Program-made: the position numbers and the translations under genes
Shown here: in pieces, positions 53,021-62,291 of the stretch
Position numbering within the stretch: position 1 is the stretch's first letter
Layout: the number at the start of each line of letters is the position of its first letter
From: Phytopythium helicoides
Lineage: Eukaryota > Oomycota > Peronosporomycetes > Pythiales > Pythiaceae
DNA length: 64,000 bases
Reading direction: 5' to 3'
Assembly (NCBI GenBank): GCA_024867545.1
Contig: JANFNE010000019.1
Location: 248,001 to 312,000, forward strand
The notes under the pieces: model-generated
The model's input: the letters and a program-made list of their open reading frames with translations, nothing else
Database searches by the model: none
What the model was told of the DNA's origin: nothing

Positions 53021-56000
53021 GTCTGAAGTTTGCATCTATGCATATGTGGAACGATCATCCCGAGATGCAGTTAGCGTGGAGCTAACTTCCAAGGATGGTA
53101 ATGCATGTGATCTACGTACCCCCGACTTGGCTGCCGTATCCAGTCTACGCTTGAATGATGAATTCAATCGTCAGTCCGCGACGATGACCGTAGAGTTGCT
53201 GCCGGGAGAATCCCGCGGCTACTGGAAACACCACGCTCCTGATAAGTGGTTCAAGCAGGCGAAGGCCACCGGGAAGATCAACAATGAGAAGGCGCAAATC
53301 CTCTTTGACTCAGGCGCGGAAGTCTCGATCCTAGACACCGACTTCGCTCGCAAGGTAGGATGTTACGTCGACGGGAGTCAGCGTCAAGAATGTGTCGGGA
53401 TCGGAGAGAACACGTACATGACGGACGGACGCACGAAGATCAAGGTCACCCTGGCAGGATCTCTGGTGTACTATTGCCAAGTGTGGGTGGGCCGTCTTGC
53501 GGGGCAAGATGCCATCCTGGGGATGGACTTCATGGTACCGGCCGGCGTCCGACTCGACCTGGCCGACGGGTCAGTCTGTCTCCCAGACGAAGTAAGGATC
53601 CGACTACAAGGAAGACGCCAGCTCTTCAGTTCTAAAGCACGTCTGGTCACCCCCGACTCATTCCTGTCGATAGCACCTGGTGATTTTGCCGAGGTCATGA
53701 CCAGACCATCGCCGGGAGACAAGCAAGCGTTGTGGGTTACACGCGGTAAGAACTGGGTCGCAACGGTCACCAAAGGCTTGGGCCGCACCCGTTACATCAG
53801 GATCACCAATGTCGGCGAAGAAGAAGTCAAGCTTGACCGCCTGCAGCGGATTGGGATCTGGATATCAGGAGGACACATACCACGTCTGCCGGGCTTTGTG
53901 TCCGTCGGGTCAAATAGATACCGCGAGTGGCAGAATCTTGCCTACAGTGCCACAACGGACCAACAATCGCGCGATAATGATGCGGGAGACGACGAAGTAC
54001 CGAAGACTGAGAAGGTGTCATACCCCACTCCGGAAGGAATCCTCGAGAGACCATCACCGGCGGTAGCCGCAGTAGTCCGAAGCGCTGAGGATCACATAGT
54101 TCCCACTCAGGAGGATCGAAACGAACAGACCAGAGAGCAGTCACCGCAGATCGACGAGGCGGTCTACTACCACAAGGGCGGCGAACTCTTCGCTGAAGAC
54201 ATCGAAGCTCAGATGGCAATCTTGCCAGAGGTCACGCCAGGCACGGACGAAGTGAAGATCGAGGATATTCAGGTTGGAGACCCCGGCGTCAACACGATCG
54301 AAGAGATCGATCAGTTGCGATCAATAATCTGGGATAGACGGCACTTGCTGATGGGGAAAGGGAATGCACTCCCTCCAAAGGCCAAAGGAGCGGTGTGTGA
54401 CATCGATGTCGGCAATGCGAAGCCGGTTGCACAACGTGTCCGAAGAGTTCCGCCGCAGTTCCGCGAGAAGGTCGCCGAGCTTCTCAAGGGGTTACTCTCG
54501 GCGAGGATCGTCCAGCCGTCGACGTCACCCTGGGCTTCACCCATCGTGGTGATCGTGAAGAAGAACGGAGTCGACATCAGGCTGTGCATCGACTACCGAC
54601 TAGTTAACAGCCTGACCCAACTCATGGTGTACCCGATGCCAATCGTGAACGACCTGCTCGAAGACCTTGACAAAGTGCTGTGGTTTTGCTCGCTCGACAT
54701 GGCCAGTGGATTCTGGGTGGTGGAGATGACCCAAAGGGCTCGCGAGATATCAGCCTTCATCACTCCGTTCGGGCTCTTCGAATGGAACCGAATGCCCTTC
54801 GGACTGAAGAACGCGCCCCAGATTTACCAGAGGCTTATCGACAACACGCTGTACGGATTCATGAAGATCGCTCCAGCGACGCTTGAGAACACTGACAGGG
54901 ATCCCGCCGGTGAAGACACGCCTCCTAAGGACGTCTTCACTAGCGGGGTGCCGGATGTAAGCACGAGGTCGTCGGTACTAGGGAGGCGCTCATATATTGA
55001 TGACATCCTGGTCACCAGTGGATCGTGGGAAGAACTGTGCGCAAAAGTAAAGAGGTTGCTCGACGCTTGCGACAAATGGAACTTATCCATCAGCGTTCCC
55101 AAGAGTTACTGGGGGCGTCGTCGGGTAGAATACTTGGGACACCAGGTTACCATTGAAGGACTCGAAGCGCATCCGAAGAATTTGGACGAGCTGGTGCAGT
55201 TGCCATTTCCGCGCAAGCTTAGAGGGCTTCAGTCCTTCCTCGGGAGTCTGAATTACTACCACCGGTTCATCGAAGACTTTGCGGTCTACGCCGCCGCGCT
55301 CTACGAACTGCGAGAGACCGACTTCCATGCCATGCCACCGGAGGATCAGCTACACGAAGATCCGACATGGGGGCGGGCCGTCGTTGCTTTCAAGACCCTG
55401 AAGACGAAGCTCTCACACATGCCTTTCCTCAAGCACTTCGACAAGAATCGGCCAGCAGTGCTGGTGATCTATGCTGGGGAATGGGCGGTCGCCGCCGCCT
55501 TGGTACAAGATCATGATGGGACATTTCATCCGACGAAGTTCTGCAGTCGAACTCTGAAGCCCAACGAGCTGAACTACAGCGTAGCAGAGAAGGAAATCTT
55601 GGCGCTACTGAGGGCGCTAGACAACTGTTTCAACATGCTGATCGGGCGGCCGGTGAAGGTATTAACGCGGCATACAACAATGGCTTGGTTGTGGAGATCG
55701 CACGGCCTGCAGGGCCGGCTCGCACAGTGGGCAGCGATACTCTCTCCGTGGACACTGGAAATCGTCAAGTGCTCGAAGGGCGAAGAGGAGATTCTTGGAA
55801 CGTTGGCGGCTTGCATTACACCTCGAGGCCAAGTCGACGAAGCGTTGGTTGCAATCGCACCAAAGAAGAAAGCTTTCAAGTCAACCGCAATGCCAGTGCC
55901 AACGGTGCTCCCCGCAGAGCGACTGCTAGTGGTGAGCTTCGACGGATCCGCCCGGACCAAACGAGGAGGTGGAGCTTTCGGTGCCATCGTCTGGCAGCTT

Positions 56001-56567
56001 CCTGAGTGGGAAATACTGGACGCAGCCTCCGAATATCGCCAAGATCTCACAGTCAACGAAGCAGAGTACCGCGGTCTCCTTCTTGCGCTGGATCTCCTGG
56101 AAACCCAAGGTCGAAGTCGACTTGTCATCTGCGGAGATTCCAACCTCGTAATCAGGCAGCTGACGGGCGAGATTGATTGCAAAGCACCGGGCTTACAACT
56201 CCTGCGTCAGCAGGCACTGGACCGTCTTCAATCTTGGGACCGCACAGAGTATCTTCACGTCAAACGTGATTGGAACCGGAGCGCAGATTTCCTGGCAGGG
56301 ACGGCCTTACAACGAGAAGAAGGCGTACGAGTGCAAGCGGAGTCGACGACGCAGGATCTTAAAGACCTAAACCGACTGGCAGAGATCTTGAGACCAATGG
56401 AGTCAGAAGAGGTCGCGAAGGTCACAGCAGTAACCACTCGGGGCGCCGCTCAGCCAACAAGTCGAAAGAGGTGGTCAACGAAGAGGTCGTTAAGAGGATG
56501 CGAATGGAACGCATCAAGACTGCTCAAGACGAGGAAACATGGATCCTCCACTTCAAGGCATTCCTGA
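52980..56567 (+). CDS. pol: Pol, first part: aspartic protease, reverse transcriptase, two RNase H domains
   Basis: This frame lies -1 to gag and is open across the gag end; the first Met in frame is at 52884, but entry by frameshift at 52980 is more likely. Protease: DSGA active site at 53307-53318 and the paired ILGMDF motif near 53515. Reverse transcriptase: catalytic Asp in LDMASGFW at 54696, FGLKNAP motif near 54798, YIDD at 54993-55004. Between NAPQIYQRL and YIDD there are ~50 residues, more than the usual short spacing. The classical Gypsy RNase H follows (~55449-55700), but its active-site Asp is replaced (VIYAGEWA). A second RNase H (~55926-56320) has the full set: Asp in FDGSA (55941), Glu in AEYRG (56064), Asp in CGDS (56136), Asp in SADFLA (56286). 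The frame ends at 56565-56567, in the linker before integrase, about 130 bases after the likely frame change. Confidence 0.92.
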   Translation, partial: LGRSLGWNPVRDERSEVCIYAYVERSSRDAVSVELTSKDGNACDLRTPDLAAVSSLRLNDEFNRQSATMTVELLPGESRGYWKHHAPDKWFKQAKATGKINNEKAQILFDSGAEVSILDTDFARKVGCYVDGSQRQECVGIGENTYMTDGRTKIKVTLAGSLVYYCQVWVGRLAGQDAILGMDFMVPAGVRLDLADGSVCLPDEVRIRLQGRRQLFSSKARLVTPDSFLSIAPGDFAEVMTRPSPGDKQALWVTRGKNWVATVTKGLGRTRYIRITNVGEEEVKLDRLQRIGIWISGGHIPRLPGFVSVGSNRYREWQNLAYSATTDQQSRDNDAGDDEVPKTEKVSYPTPEGILERPSPAVAAVVRSAEDHIVPTQEDRNEQTREQSPQIDEAVYYHKGGELFAEDIEAQMAILPEVTPGTDEVKIEDIQVGDPGVNTIEEIDQLRSIIWDRRHLLMGKGNALPPKAKGAVCDIDVGNAKPVAQRVRRVPPQFREKVAELLKGLLSARIVQPSTSPWASPIVVIVKKNGVDIRLCIDYRLVNSLTQLMVYPMPIVNDLLEDLDKVLWFCSLDMASGFWVVEMTQRAREISAFITPFGLFEWNRMPFGLKNAPQIYQRLIDNTLYGFMKIAPATLENTDRDPAGEDTPPKDVFTSGVPDVSTRSSVLGRRSYIDDILVTSGSWEELCAKVKRLLDACDKWNLSISVPKSYWGRRRVEYLGHQVTIEGLEAHPKNLDELVQLPFPRKLRGLQSFLGSLNYYHRFIEDFAVYAAALYELRETDFHAMPPEDQLHEDPTWGRAVVAFKTLKTKLSHMPFLKHFDKNRPAVLVIYAGEWAVAAALVQDHDGTFHPTKFCSRTLKPNELNYSVAEKEILALLRALDNCFNMLIGRPVKVLTRHTTMAWLWRSHGLQGRLAQWAAILSPWTLEIVKCSKGEEEILGTLAACITPRGQVDEALVAIAPKKKAFKSTAMPVPTVLPAERLLVVSFDGSARTKRGGGAFGAIVWQLPEWEILDAASEYRQDLTVNEAEYRGLLLALDLLETQGRSRLVICGDSNLVIRQLTGEIDCKAPGLQLLRQQALDRLQSWDRTEYLHVKRDWNRSADFLAGTALQREEGVRVQAESTTQDLKDLNRLAEILRPMESEEVAKVTAVTTRGAAQPTSRKRWSTKRSLRGCEWNASRLLKTRKHGSSTSRHS
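56438..56470 (+). other. Frame change between RNase H and integrase
   Basis: Protein-like sequence in the RNase H frame ends with VTAVTTR near 56437. Protein-like sequence in the integrase frame begins by about 56465 (KSKEVVNEEVV). The shift equals loss of one base, or gain of two, between them. A GGGG run at 56440-56443 is a likely place for a real or sequencing indel. I found no X-XXY-YYZ heptamer in phase. Confidence 0.6.
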
Positions 56568-58120
56568 GAGGCGAGTTCAGAGAACTGACCGAGGCGGAAG
56601 TGAAGACTTACAGCCTGCTGAGCGATCAGTACGAGGTTGACGACTCCGACTTGTTGTATTACTGCCCACCTGCTAGTGACTCGGCCGAAGATCGCGGACA
56701 GCTGATGCGGCTTGTGATCCCTGACACCCTGAAGAGCGACGTACTGCACCATTACCACGCAAGCTTGGAAGGAGGACACCAGGGAATAGGTCGCACGTAC
56801 CAGCGCGTGAAACGATATTTCCATTGGCGAGGCATGTACCGCGATGTTCAGCGATACGTCGGCGAGTGCACTGACTGCGAGACTGGCAAGGGTAAACCCA
56901 CCATACGAGGATCTTCGCCTGGGAACATCCGAGCGACGTACCCGTTCCAGGTCGTGGCGATGGACCACATCCCTTCGTTGCCCAAGTCCTATCGAGGCAA
57001 CACAGAACTCTTGATCTGGGTAGATGTATTCTCCGGCTTCGTCATTGCAAAAGCGAGCTCATCACGGACGGCCCAAACCATCGCTGAAGCGTATGAGTCG
57101 AGTGTCTTCAGGCGATTCGGCGCCAGCGAGGCTATTCGCCACGACCGAGAGCCTGGGTTCATGTCCGATTTCTTCAAAGCATTCAACCGGATCGTTGGAC
57201 AACGCCAGCGAGCCACCATGGCATACAGGCCACAGGCCAACGGAACCGCCGAGCGCATGGTGCAAACTATCACACGCGCCATCAAGATGTTCGTTGCGGA
57301 TGGACAGCAGAAGGATTGGGATGACTACGCGGAGAGGCTGACGTTCGCGTTAAACACCGCAGAAGACCGAGTGAGGAAAGAGACGCCATTCTACCTTGTA
57401 CATGGTTGGGATCCCCGCTCAACGCTTGAGGCGACGATCGCCGTAGGCAGCACACGGCGGCAAGACGTGGAGCCCCGGAGGTGGAGGTACCACATCCAGC
57501 GCCATTACCAACACGCGAGGGCACAAGTGAACGACCTCCTCAAGGCCGCAATAGCCGAGCGCGCCGAAGCCGCGGCCGAGCAGGCCACCACCCACGGCAT
57601 CGAGGCCGGTGCGCGCGTGTGGCTCTACATCGACCGCGTCAAAGTCGGGTACGCTCGCAAGCTGGCGCACATGTGGCACGGTCCCTTCCGCGTCGCGGAG
57701 ATGATCGACCAGCATGCAGCACGTCTGGAAATCCAGGGCTCCGAGTACCGGCTATTTCCAACTGTTCATGTCTCCAAGTTGAAGTTGGTGCGTGACTATC
57801 CCGATCGTCCAGCGGTCGCCCTCGAGGTCGACCCAAGCAATCGCTTCGATTTTGACGAGGAGCTCCTACCAGAGGATAGCTGGACGAGTACGTCGAACGA
57901 GGGAGAGTATGAGGTGGAGAAGATCCTCGACGTGCGTACTGGACGGCGAACGCGCTATGGGCGCAGCCTACGAGAGTTTCTAGTTCAGTGGAAGGGCTAC
58001 GACGACCCCAGTTGGGTCGACGAGGCCGATCTCAGTTGCGGCGCGCTACTGTTCGAGTTCCTGAGGGATCGAACCAGCAAGAGCCGCCTGAGCGCCATGC
58101 AAACCCATGAAGAGGCGTAG
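56471..58120 (+). CDS. pol: Pol, second part: integrase with C-terminal chromodomain
   Basis: This is a 549-codon segment counted from a GTG at 56471; the frame is open from 56363 and shows no good ATG start, so it is a continuation of Pol in another frame. The zinc-binding HHCC region is HHYHASLEGGHQG...CTDC (~56748-56880). The catalytic core has Asp at 56963 (MDHIP), Asp at 57143 (HDREPGF) and Glu at 57251 (NGTAERM); the second Asp and the Glu are 36 codons apart, the classical DD35E. A GPFRV-type integrase C-terminal domain follows (~57600-57800). A chromodomain lies at 57905-58040, with EYEVEKIL, FLVQWKGY and a WV(D)E motif, keeping two cage aromatics. Chromodomains in this family bind methylated histone tails and steer insertion to heterochromatin. 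Relative to the RNase H frame this reading frame is -1; no slippery heptamer was seen at the switch. Confidence 0.9.
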   Translation: MVNEEVVKRMRMERIKTAQDEETWILHFKAFLRGEFRELTEAEVKTYSLLSDQYEVDDSDLLYYCPPASDSAEDRGQLMRLVIPDTLKSDVLHHYHASLEGGHQGIGRTYQRVKRYFHWRGMYRDVQRYVGECTDCETGKGKPTIRGSSPGNIRATYPFQVVAMDHIPSLPKSYRGNTELLIWVDVFSGFVIAKASSSRTAQTIAEAYESSVFRRFGASEAIRHDREPGFMSDFFKAFNRIVGQRQRATMAYRPQANGTAERMVQTITRAIKMFVADGQQKDWDDYAERLTFALNTAEDRVRKETPFYLVHGWDPRSTLEATIAVGSTRRQDVEPRRWRYHIQRHYQHARAQVNDLLKAAIAERAEAAAEQATTHGIEAGARVWLYIDRVKVGYARKLAHMWHGPFRVAEMIDQHAARLEIQGSEYRLFPTVHVSKLKLVRDYPDRPAVALEVDPSNRFDFDEELLPEDSWTSTSNEGEYEVEKILDVRTGRRTRYGRSLREFLVQWKGYDDPSWVDEADLSCGALLFEFLRDRTSKSRLSAMQTHEEA

Positions 58121-58345
58121 CACAAAGTGCTGCGCTGATCACGGGGTCCGCAGTGGAGCGGATACCCGACATGGGAGAGGATGCAGGACGGCTGCATGCA
58201 GAGGAGGAGATGGTTTACATGCGCTCATCGAGAAGACAAGCGCCGACAAGGAGTCCAAAATGCCAGTTATGATGAAGAGTGGACGGAGCCGAAATGTATT
58301 GATGCGTTATGCAAGTGCCTACAATGGAGATCAGCGACCCCAGTG
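58121..58345. other. Convergent 3' gap between pol and the antisense gene
   Basis: 225 bp separate the pol stop from the stop of the minus-strand gene. Nothing further is recognisable. It must serve as the 3' end region of the antisense transcript; no poly(A) signal consensus is usable in oomycetes for a firm call. Confidence 0.5.
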
Positions 58346-61300
58346 TCACGGTGAAGCAGTGCCGCGGCGTCGCGCGCGCAAGAACTTGTCGCGCAGACGC
58401 GGAAGCTGATAAGCAGGATGACCCTGGATATCGGCGCGATATTGCAAACGCCAAGGATCGGCTCGGTCTAACGCTGCCAATGACCCAACTAAGCTGCCGG
58501 GCAGTCGGGGATCCTCGACTGGGTGCCATTCGCGCGCCTTGATGCGCGGTGCCAGATGAAAGAAGAAGGGATCTAGCAGAATGTCGAGGTCGCAATAACC
58601 TCGATGGATAAGGTCGACGATCTCCGCGAGGATCACCCTCCACGCGGCTCCCATGTGAGACCGACGGTCTTTCCGTCGCTTCACGTAGGCCACCAAGTCG
58701 GCGTCCAGCCGACCGCCGGTGGGGATCGCGAGGTGATGCGTTCCCTCCCACAACGCCTTGACCCACGAGCCGACGAAGTTGGTGTAAAGCGCCACTAGTG
58801 GTGCGAACACCACATCCAGCGGATCAAAAGTCAGCGGAGTCACCGCAACCGTCATCGAATCCCATGGCTGAGTGGTGTACAACGCGCTGATCGCGCTCCA
58901 AGTGAGCAGTCTGGGGTCGGCCGTGACGCGCGGCACCTTGGCTGGGAAGATCCACCCGCTGATAGGCACGAGCTTAAGGATCCACTCCACATCGACAGCA
59001 CCCCGGAATGATGCTGACACTTCCAACACCGGCCAGGGCTCGACTTCGGACTCCAGGAAGGCCACGGGACTGCGCGCTCCTGGGATCGACACGAAGCTGG
59101 AGGGTGTGTCGCTCGCGTCACTCGGGACGAATGACGATGAAGAGCTGCCGGAAGGTGACGGAGACGCGCTCCCATCAGGATCCGCGTAGTCACCACTGCG
59201 AACAGGTGACACTGAGCGGTGAGCGGCCTGCGCCCCGCCTGACACCGATGCGTGGGCCGACGCTCCGACCGCAAACGTGACGGTACGGCCACGCGCTCCA
59301 CGACGGTCCGCTCTTGGCGCACTGCCCGCGGTGAGCACCGCTGCCACCGTAGACACCGCCGACCCTGCGTCCGTGGCCGCCGCGCGCTCAGCTAGCGACA
59401 CGGAGCTGGACACTGTGATGGGAAAGGAGGATGAGGCGGGTGCGACCGCCGGCCGGCTTGTGACAGGCGCATCCCCTTGCGTGTCATCTGTTGACTGCGC
59501 ATCACCCGCTGGCTCGTCCACACCAAGGAAAAAGGCCGCTGCAGACAGTGCAAGAGTCAGATGAGGGAGATGAGATCAAAACGACCACGTGAAGCCACTC
59601 ACCAGGATCTGCGTGCATGCGCAGCGCACGGCGGGGAGCGCCACGAACCAGAGCTGGCCGAGGAAGGCGGTATGTGCCGGGTAGACCAGCGACTGGCAAC
59701 GCTTCCTCTGGGGCACGGCGTTGGATCTTGGCGGGACGTGAAGAAGGCGTGAATGACGGAGGCTCATGGCCACGGCTCGCACCTCGCTCGGAAGCAGATG
59801 TGACAGGCGGAGAAGATTGGTCCTGGTAGACGGCAGAACCCACGTCGTCCGCAGGGACCACCGCGGTCGGTGCCATAACCGACTCATGGCTATCGGGCGG
59901 CGATCCCGGCTGAGTGAGGCCCAATCTGCGCTCAGGCACGGGAGAGTCATCGGCAGGTGAAGAAGGCTTCGGACTGCCGTCGGGCGACGAGTCGGAACTG
60001 TAGACCACAATAGGCGAAGAGGGTGGCGGCGTCCGAGCCGGCGAGCCATCAGATGCTGGTGGACTAGACGGAGACCGGCTGAGGCGCGCGATGAGTAGCG
60101 ACAGCCGCTGCTGCAACGCGTCCCGACTCTGCTGCACGTCATGCAGCTCGGCCTGCAGAGTGTCTTGCACGGCCTTAGCATCTTGACAGCGTGAACGCAG
60201 CGAGTCGCGCTCGAGAGCCACCGTACGGAGCAGTTCGCGAGTAACATCATGCCCGTGTTGTTCAGCGTCGAGACGTACCCTCACCGACCGAAGATCGGCC
60301 TCGAGAGTACTCTGAGTTGCCGCCAAGTCTTCGATGCGACGACGCAAGATCCGGCGCGCGTCGCGACCCTTCAATACGCTCTCTTCTGAAGCAGCTGCAC
60401 TGACCCGCAGGCGAGACAAACGCCGTTGAAGATCTTGTCTGGTTGCCTGAAGAGCCGACACCTCGGCTGCAGCATTCGCGCTTGCCTCGTCAGCGCAACG
60501 CACCGTTTCCCGCGCTCGGTGTACCTCGGCGACAGCATCCGTAGCCGCTGTTTGCAGTTGCGCGACGGTGGCCCGCAGACGGCCCACTTCTGCTCGAAGA
60601 TCAGCACCTGGGGGCGGAAGCGGAAGGTTGTATGGCTCGCGAGCAGCGAGCTGCGACTCCAAGTCGGCGATCCGTGCTAGCAATCGCTCTTGCTCAGGAC
60701 CAGGCGTGAGCACGTCTCGGTCATGGATCCACACGGTACTGACTGGATCCTCATCATCATGGGGTTGACGACGTCGCTGCTCAAGCTCGGCTACGCGAGA
60801 CTCCAAGTCGGACACGTAGGCTTGGCGGCGTTCACTCTCCACGACGTCCGTACATTCGGCTGCTTCCATCGCAGATAGGCGAGCTTGTAGCGCATCCGCG
60901 CGGTCACGACCGGCCCGCGCGTCTTCAAGACTGGCCTCCAGTTCGCGTATCACTTCTTCGAGCCGCCGTCGTTCCGTCGAGCTCTCCGAGAGTCGCTGCA
61001 TTGCGCGCTGGAAACGTTGGTCACAGTACCAAGCGAAGCCTTCACCTTGACGCAAGATCTCGGTCCCACGGCGATGAAGATCAGCCGCGTGCTCGTGTAG
61101 CCGACGATGTACTGCCTGGAGGGCCATGTGGTCGGCGTAGATGCTGTCGGCCGCGCCGGCAAAGGACGTGAGTGCCGCGACCGCATCAGCCGCCGACCGC
61201 ACAAGGATCGGGGAGGCCAGGGTATATGGTGTTGTCGGCGACCACGGAGCAGATGCGTTGCACACCGAGCACCCGCGGACGACCTCCTCAGGTTGTAATG

Positions 61301-61430
61301 GCGGGTCGGCGAGCCGCTCGCCGGGAGTTCTGTCGTCGCGCGTGGCTCCTTGACCAGGATCGTTGAAAGAAGGATCTTCAAACTCGTCGGTCGACTCGTC
61401 GAGGACTTCAGTAGCAGAGCCCTCCGACAT
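58346..61430 (-). CDS. Antisense two-exon gene inside the retrotransposon: coiled-coil protein of ~1,006 aa, unknown function
   Basis: Exon 1 is 61430-59603 and exon 2 is 59538-58346, joined in frame across a 64-nt intron, giving 1,007 codons including TGA. The chosen ATG at 61430 has an ACCATG context and lies just inside the element; the frame stays open for 59 more codons into the 3' LTR. Residues ~1-90 are acidic (DESTDEFEDPSFNDPGQ). Residues ~150-450 form a long heptad-rich coiled coil (RRLEEVIRELEASLEDA, SDLESRVAELEQRR, LLARIADLESQL), ending before a Ser/Pro/Asp-rich tract at ~450-560. After the exon junction (ADP|AAFFLGVDEP) comes another Ser/Ala-rich stretch, then a globular C-terminal part (~780-1006) with many Trp, Pro and aromatic residues (WILKLVPISGW, VDLIHRGYCDLDILLDPFFF). 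No match to Gag, Pol, Env or any named domain is apparent. It runs opposite to gag-pol and converges on it. It may be an accessory gene of the element or a captured host gene. Confidence 0.8.
59539..59602 (-). other. 64-nt spliceosomal intron in the antisense gene
   Basis: The minus strand reads CCTG|GTGAGT at the donor (59602 downward) and CTGCAG|CGGCC at the acceptor (59539), with a branch-like CATCTGACTC 20-25 nt before the acceptor and a pyrimidine-rich stretch between. Removing it joins the two long minus-strand frames in phase (G|CG codon). Without splicing the upstream frame stops at 59502. The length fits oomycete introns, like the 68- and 83-nt introns of the neighbouring bZIP-type gene. 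Confidence 0.85.
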
Positions 61431-61480
61431 GGTGTCAGAGAACCACTGCGGCGTCGTGCTTGGACTGCTTCGGTGCATCG

Positions 61481-61497
61481 GGGAAATTGGCGCAATG
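61481..61497 (-). promoter_or_regulatory. Possible oomycete core promoter (INR/FPR-like) for the antisense gene
   Basis: The minus strand has CATTGCGCCAATTTCCC. The CAATTTCCC part fits the flanking promoter region consensus MAWTTTNYY in full. The CATT before it fits only part of the initiator YCAYTYY, and spacing is about one base long. It lies 51 nt upstream of the ATG at 61430, the expected distance for an oomycete start site, and between the LTR and the gene. Confidence 0.45.
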
Positions 61498-61535
61498 TTC
61501 CTCGCGCACACACAGCTGGCCTGCGCGTACGCGAC

Positions 61536-61546
61536 GAGGGGGCGGC
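61536..61546 (+). promoter_or_regulatory. Polypurine tract before the 3' LTR
   Basis: GAGGGGGCGGC lies directly before the TGTGGTGG start of the 3' LTR. It is a G-rich tract with a single internal C and is the expected plus-strand primer site for reverse transcription. Confidence 0.7.
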
Positions 61547-62291
61547 TGTGGTGGAGCGCGCTGGGGAAAAGCGAAGATCCGCGCGCTCCTGATGGGAAGA
61601 TCGGCAACGACTACGGCAACGGCGGCGAGTGTCCATAGGTGTACACACTCATCTGTGTGGACCACCTCAGGAGGGGACCCGAGGATCCAGCCATCATTCG
61701 TGGGTCCTCCAGGGATCGCTTGATGACGGCACACGCATCGGCCCTGGCATTGATTACGCAACTCGGACCAGACGATCTTCACACACAACAGGTACATAGG
61801 CGTGCAGGAGCAGGTACAAGGATGGGTAGGCACAGACACGTAGGTAAACAGTCAGTCGAGAATTCACCTTGGGGCATCAAGACGTCTTCCTTGTTCTCCT
61901 CTGCTCGACCAGCTCCCCCCAACTCCACGCCCGATAAGAGGGTTAGAAGACTAACAAAGGACTTTGGACTACGCTTTGGGTGGCTAGGCGAGGATCGCCA
62001 GTCACATCTATCCTTTGGCGCGCCAGGACTAGGATCCTGCGCAGCGGCCGCCGATCGCCTATCGACTGCCGCACAAACCACCACCGCGGAGTGAAGAGCA
62101 TCCACGCCGCGGCTTCGAGCCCCTCAGCCTTGCCTCCACGCATCCACCAGAACCCGTGAAGATCGCAACCGCCCACCGGCGGGTACACAACGTGACTCTT
62201 TCCTACATCTACCGGGGTAACCCCTCCGACAGCCGGTGTCGGGCGCGCTGGTGGCTGGTCCCTCCGTTTTCGGGAGGACCACCCCACCACA
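61547..62291 (+). repeat. 3' LTR, 745 bp
   Basis: Same length and, as far as I can read, same sequence as the 5' LTR at 49944-50688. It ends CCACCACA and is followed by the GAGC target duplication. On the minus strand it lies directly upstream of the antisense gene, so it may supply enhancer or promoter activity to it. Confidence 0.95.

Larger units (their letters stand above)
49944..62291 (+). mobile_element. Complete Ty3/Gypsy chromodomain LTR retrotransposon with an antisense gene
   Basis: This is a 12,348-bp element with two 745-bp LTRs, both starting TGTGGTGG and ending CCACCACA, flanked by a GAGC duplication. Internal order on the plus strand is gag, a -1 frameshift signal, protease, reverse transcriptase, degenerate RNase H, a second RNase H, integrase and chromodomain. 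The RT-before-integrase order and the C-terminal chromodomain place it with Ty3/Gypsy chromovirus-type elements. After pol comes 3.4 kb carrying a two-exon gene on the minus strand. Equal-length LTRs that match throughout my reading point to a recent insertion. One frame break between RNase H and integrase suggests that this copy is not fully functional unless it is bypassed or is an assembly error. Confidence 0.95.

Noticed and set aside
58215..58766. 183-codon minus frame overlapping the end of the antisense gene
   Set aside because: Different frame from the spliced gene, Arg/Ser/Pro-rich in the way of a shadow frame, with no join supported by splice sites.
59277..59564. Plus-strand frames opposite the antisense gene, considered as an env-like third gene
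   Set aside because: They are short, lack signal peptide or membrane segments, and are shadows of the GC-rich minus-strand exons. No env candidate is present.
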